DNA of 64,000 bases from Epiperipatus broadwayi. Taxonomy: Eukaryota; Onychophora; Udeonychophora; Euonychophora; Peripatidae. A program made the position numbers and the translations under genes. Location of the stretch: assembly GCA_028023455.1 (NCBI GenBank), contig JAQFVV010000111.1, positions 2,859,909-2,923,908 on the forward strand. Reading direction: 5' to 3'. Below are positions 62,787 to 64,000 of this stretch, piece after piece; position 1 is the first letter of the stretch; every line of letters begins with the position of its first letter. Under the pieces are notes generated by a model. It made no database searches and was not told where the DNA came from. It worked only from the letters and a program-made list of their open reading frames with translations.

Positions 62787-64000
62787 TTATAAAACATAGC
62801 ACTATAAAAATAAATGCTTATTTATATTAATTGTAATTATTATATGATTGTTATACAATAAACAAAAATGGATAGATTGGTAAATAATATGCTCAGTAGA
62901 AAGAATTTATTCCTTTTAGATCTCAATTTTATGACCCAAGTAAATATATTGTTCTTTATTCTATGATACATGGACAACAGGTGATGTTTTTAAGGGCAGA
63001 ATTATGGCTGAATATATGAATGCTTATTATTTTTGTATTTATACTTACAATAGATAAAAATTAAAATATTTAATTCATGTTTTTAGTGTAAGCAGTTGTT
63101 TGCTAAGGCAATAGTTGATAAATAAAAGCCAATATGTGCTAAGAATAATCAGATTATAGATTTAAATTGCTATTATATAATGTTGTTTTTGTCTATTATT
63201 GTATATCACTTTTGTATTAAGAAAGATTTTATGCACTGAATGACAAACTATTTAAGGTTAAATGAAACTTTATTTCATTTAAGAAAGTTAGAAAAAAGAA
63301 AAAGAAACATTAATTAATTTGAAAACTGAACAAATACTTCTTTGAGTGTAGCATATATTAAAAGTATGTATAGAATAAGATTCATTATAGATAAAAGATA
63401 AAAAAATCACTGTAAAGTTTGCTAATATATTAATCAGAGTTAATATATTACTTATTCAGATTAACAGAAGATTGCACCCTACCAAATTTTTATTCAAATA
63501 ATTTGGTTTTTATACAGATATTCAGAATAGTTTAGATAGAAAGTCATCAATATTGTGTTAAGATTTGTAGAGGTCTCTACTGTTGCATCAAGGCCATGGA
63601 GTTGACAAAGATTATGTTGTGGAAATGGGATGGAGCAGATTATGGAAAATCTTAGGGTGGGGAATGGAAAGGGAAGATAAAATGGCTAACAGGTTTCTCT
63701 AGGCATAGTTGTTGAGAGATTCCTGACTCTGTATAAGGAGAAGTCACAGTCCATCACATCACATAGTCATAAGGTTATAACCTTAATATATATTACTTAG
63801 GCAATGAGTATACACTTAAAAAATTATTAATTACAACTTTAGATATATTAAGTAATATTTCAAAATATTCATTGATGATCTTAATAATAGAATTTTAAAA
63901 ATCATTAAAAGCTGCAAATGAGAAAGATAAATTATATATGGAGGTTGAAATAAAAGAAGGTATAGACTTATGTTAAAAATAAAGATCAATTATTCTTTTT
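62787..64000. other. Non-coding stretch to the window end
   Basis: No gene or repeat recognised. 63570-63760 is less A/T-rich and unassigned. Confidence 0.45.

Overview
The window is very A/T-rich eukaryotic DNA, roughly three quarters or more A/T by eye. CpG is scarce outside a few islands, microsatellites are long, and no prokaryotic-style gene packing is seen. RTE-like LINE fragments, hAT- and piggyBac-type DNA transposons, tRNA-like SINE pieces and hammerhead-ribozyme-bearing repeats point to a metazoan, most likely an invertebrate; the lineage cannot be named from sequence alone. I find no convincing multi-exon host gene. The window reads as a nested field of mobile elements in non-coding DNA.

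Layout. 0.7-1.3 kb: a partial tandem dimer with a hammerhead-like ribozyme at the unit junction. 9.4-11.2 kb: a giant foldback of about 0.74 kb arms made from a decayed coding sequence, with a LINE 3' end inserted in one arm. 15.1 kb: a tRNA-like SINE piece. 15.5-15.9 kb: a terminal-inverted-repeat element carrying a hammerhead-like ribozyme. 17.3-25.0 kb: a young LTR retrotransposon with long LTRs, a 23-nt primer binding site and a single intact 432-codon ORF (coiled coil plus six 30-residue repeats) but no pol; its 5' LTR contains a 745-bp TTAA-flanked piggyBac-like insertion missing from the 3' LTR. 25.0-25.2 kb: a mini-foldback made of the ends of the 9.4-kb family. 38.5-39.5 kb: another nested foldback. 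40.05-40.28 kb: a second TIR element with a hammerhead ribozyme whose core is fully consensus. 40.9-41.7 kb: a CpG-rich, promoter-like stretch ahead of a small acidic ORF. 52.7-55.9 kb: a minus-strand RTE-like LINE broken by a complete 1,314-bp non-autonomous hAT element (8-bp target duplication). 56.0-57.5 kb: about 1.38 kb of uninterrupted TCTA repeat. 58.7-59.8 kb: a plus-strand LINE 3' end split by an inverted pair of tRNA-like SINE arms.

The main discovery candidate is the dispersed family with type I hammerhead-like cores (about 1.14, 15.63 and 40.13 kb, with weaker relatives near 8.13 and 38.7-39.3 kb). Stem II differs at each locus yet stays complementary, while CUGAUGA and the minimal stem III with its GUC site are kept. 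Two copies sit inside elements with DNA-transposon-like terminal inverted repeats. The second candidate is the gag-only LTR element with its exact 30-residue repeat array. All calls come from reading the sequence; no database search was possible.
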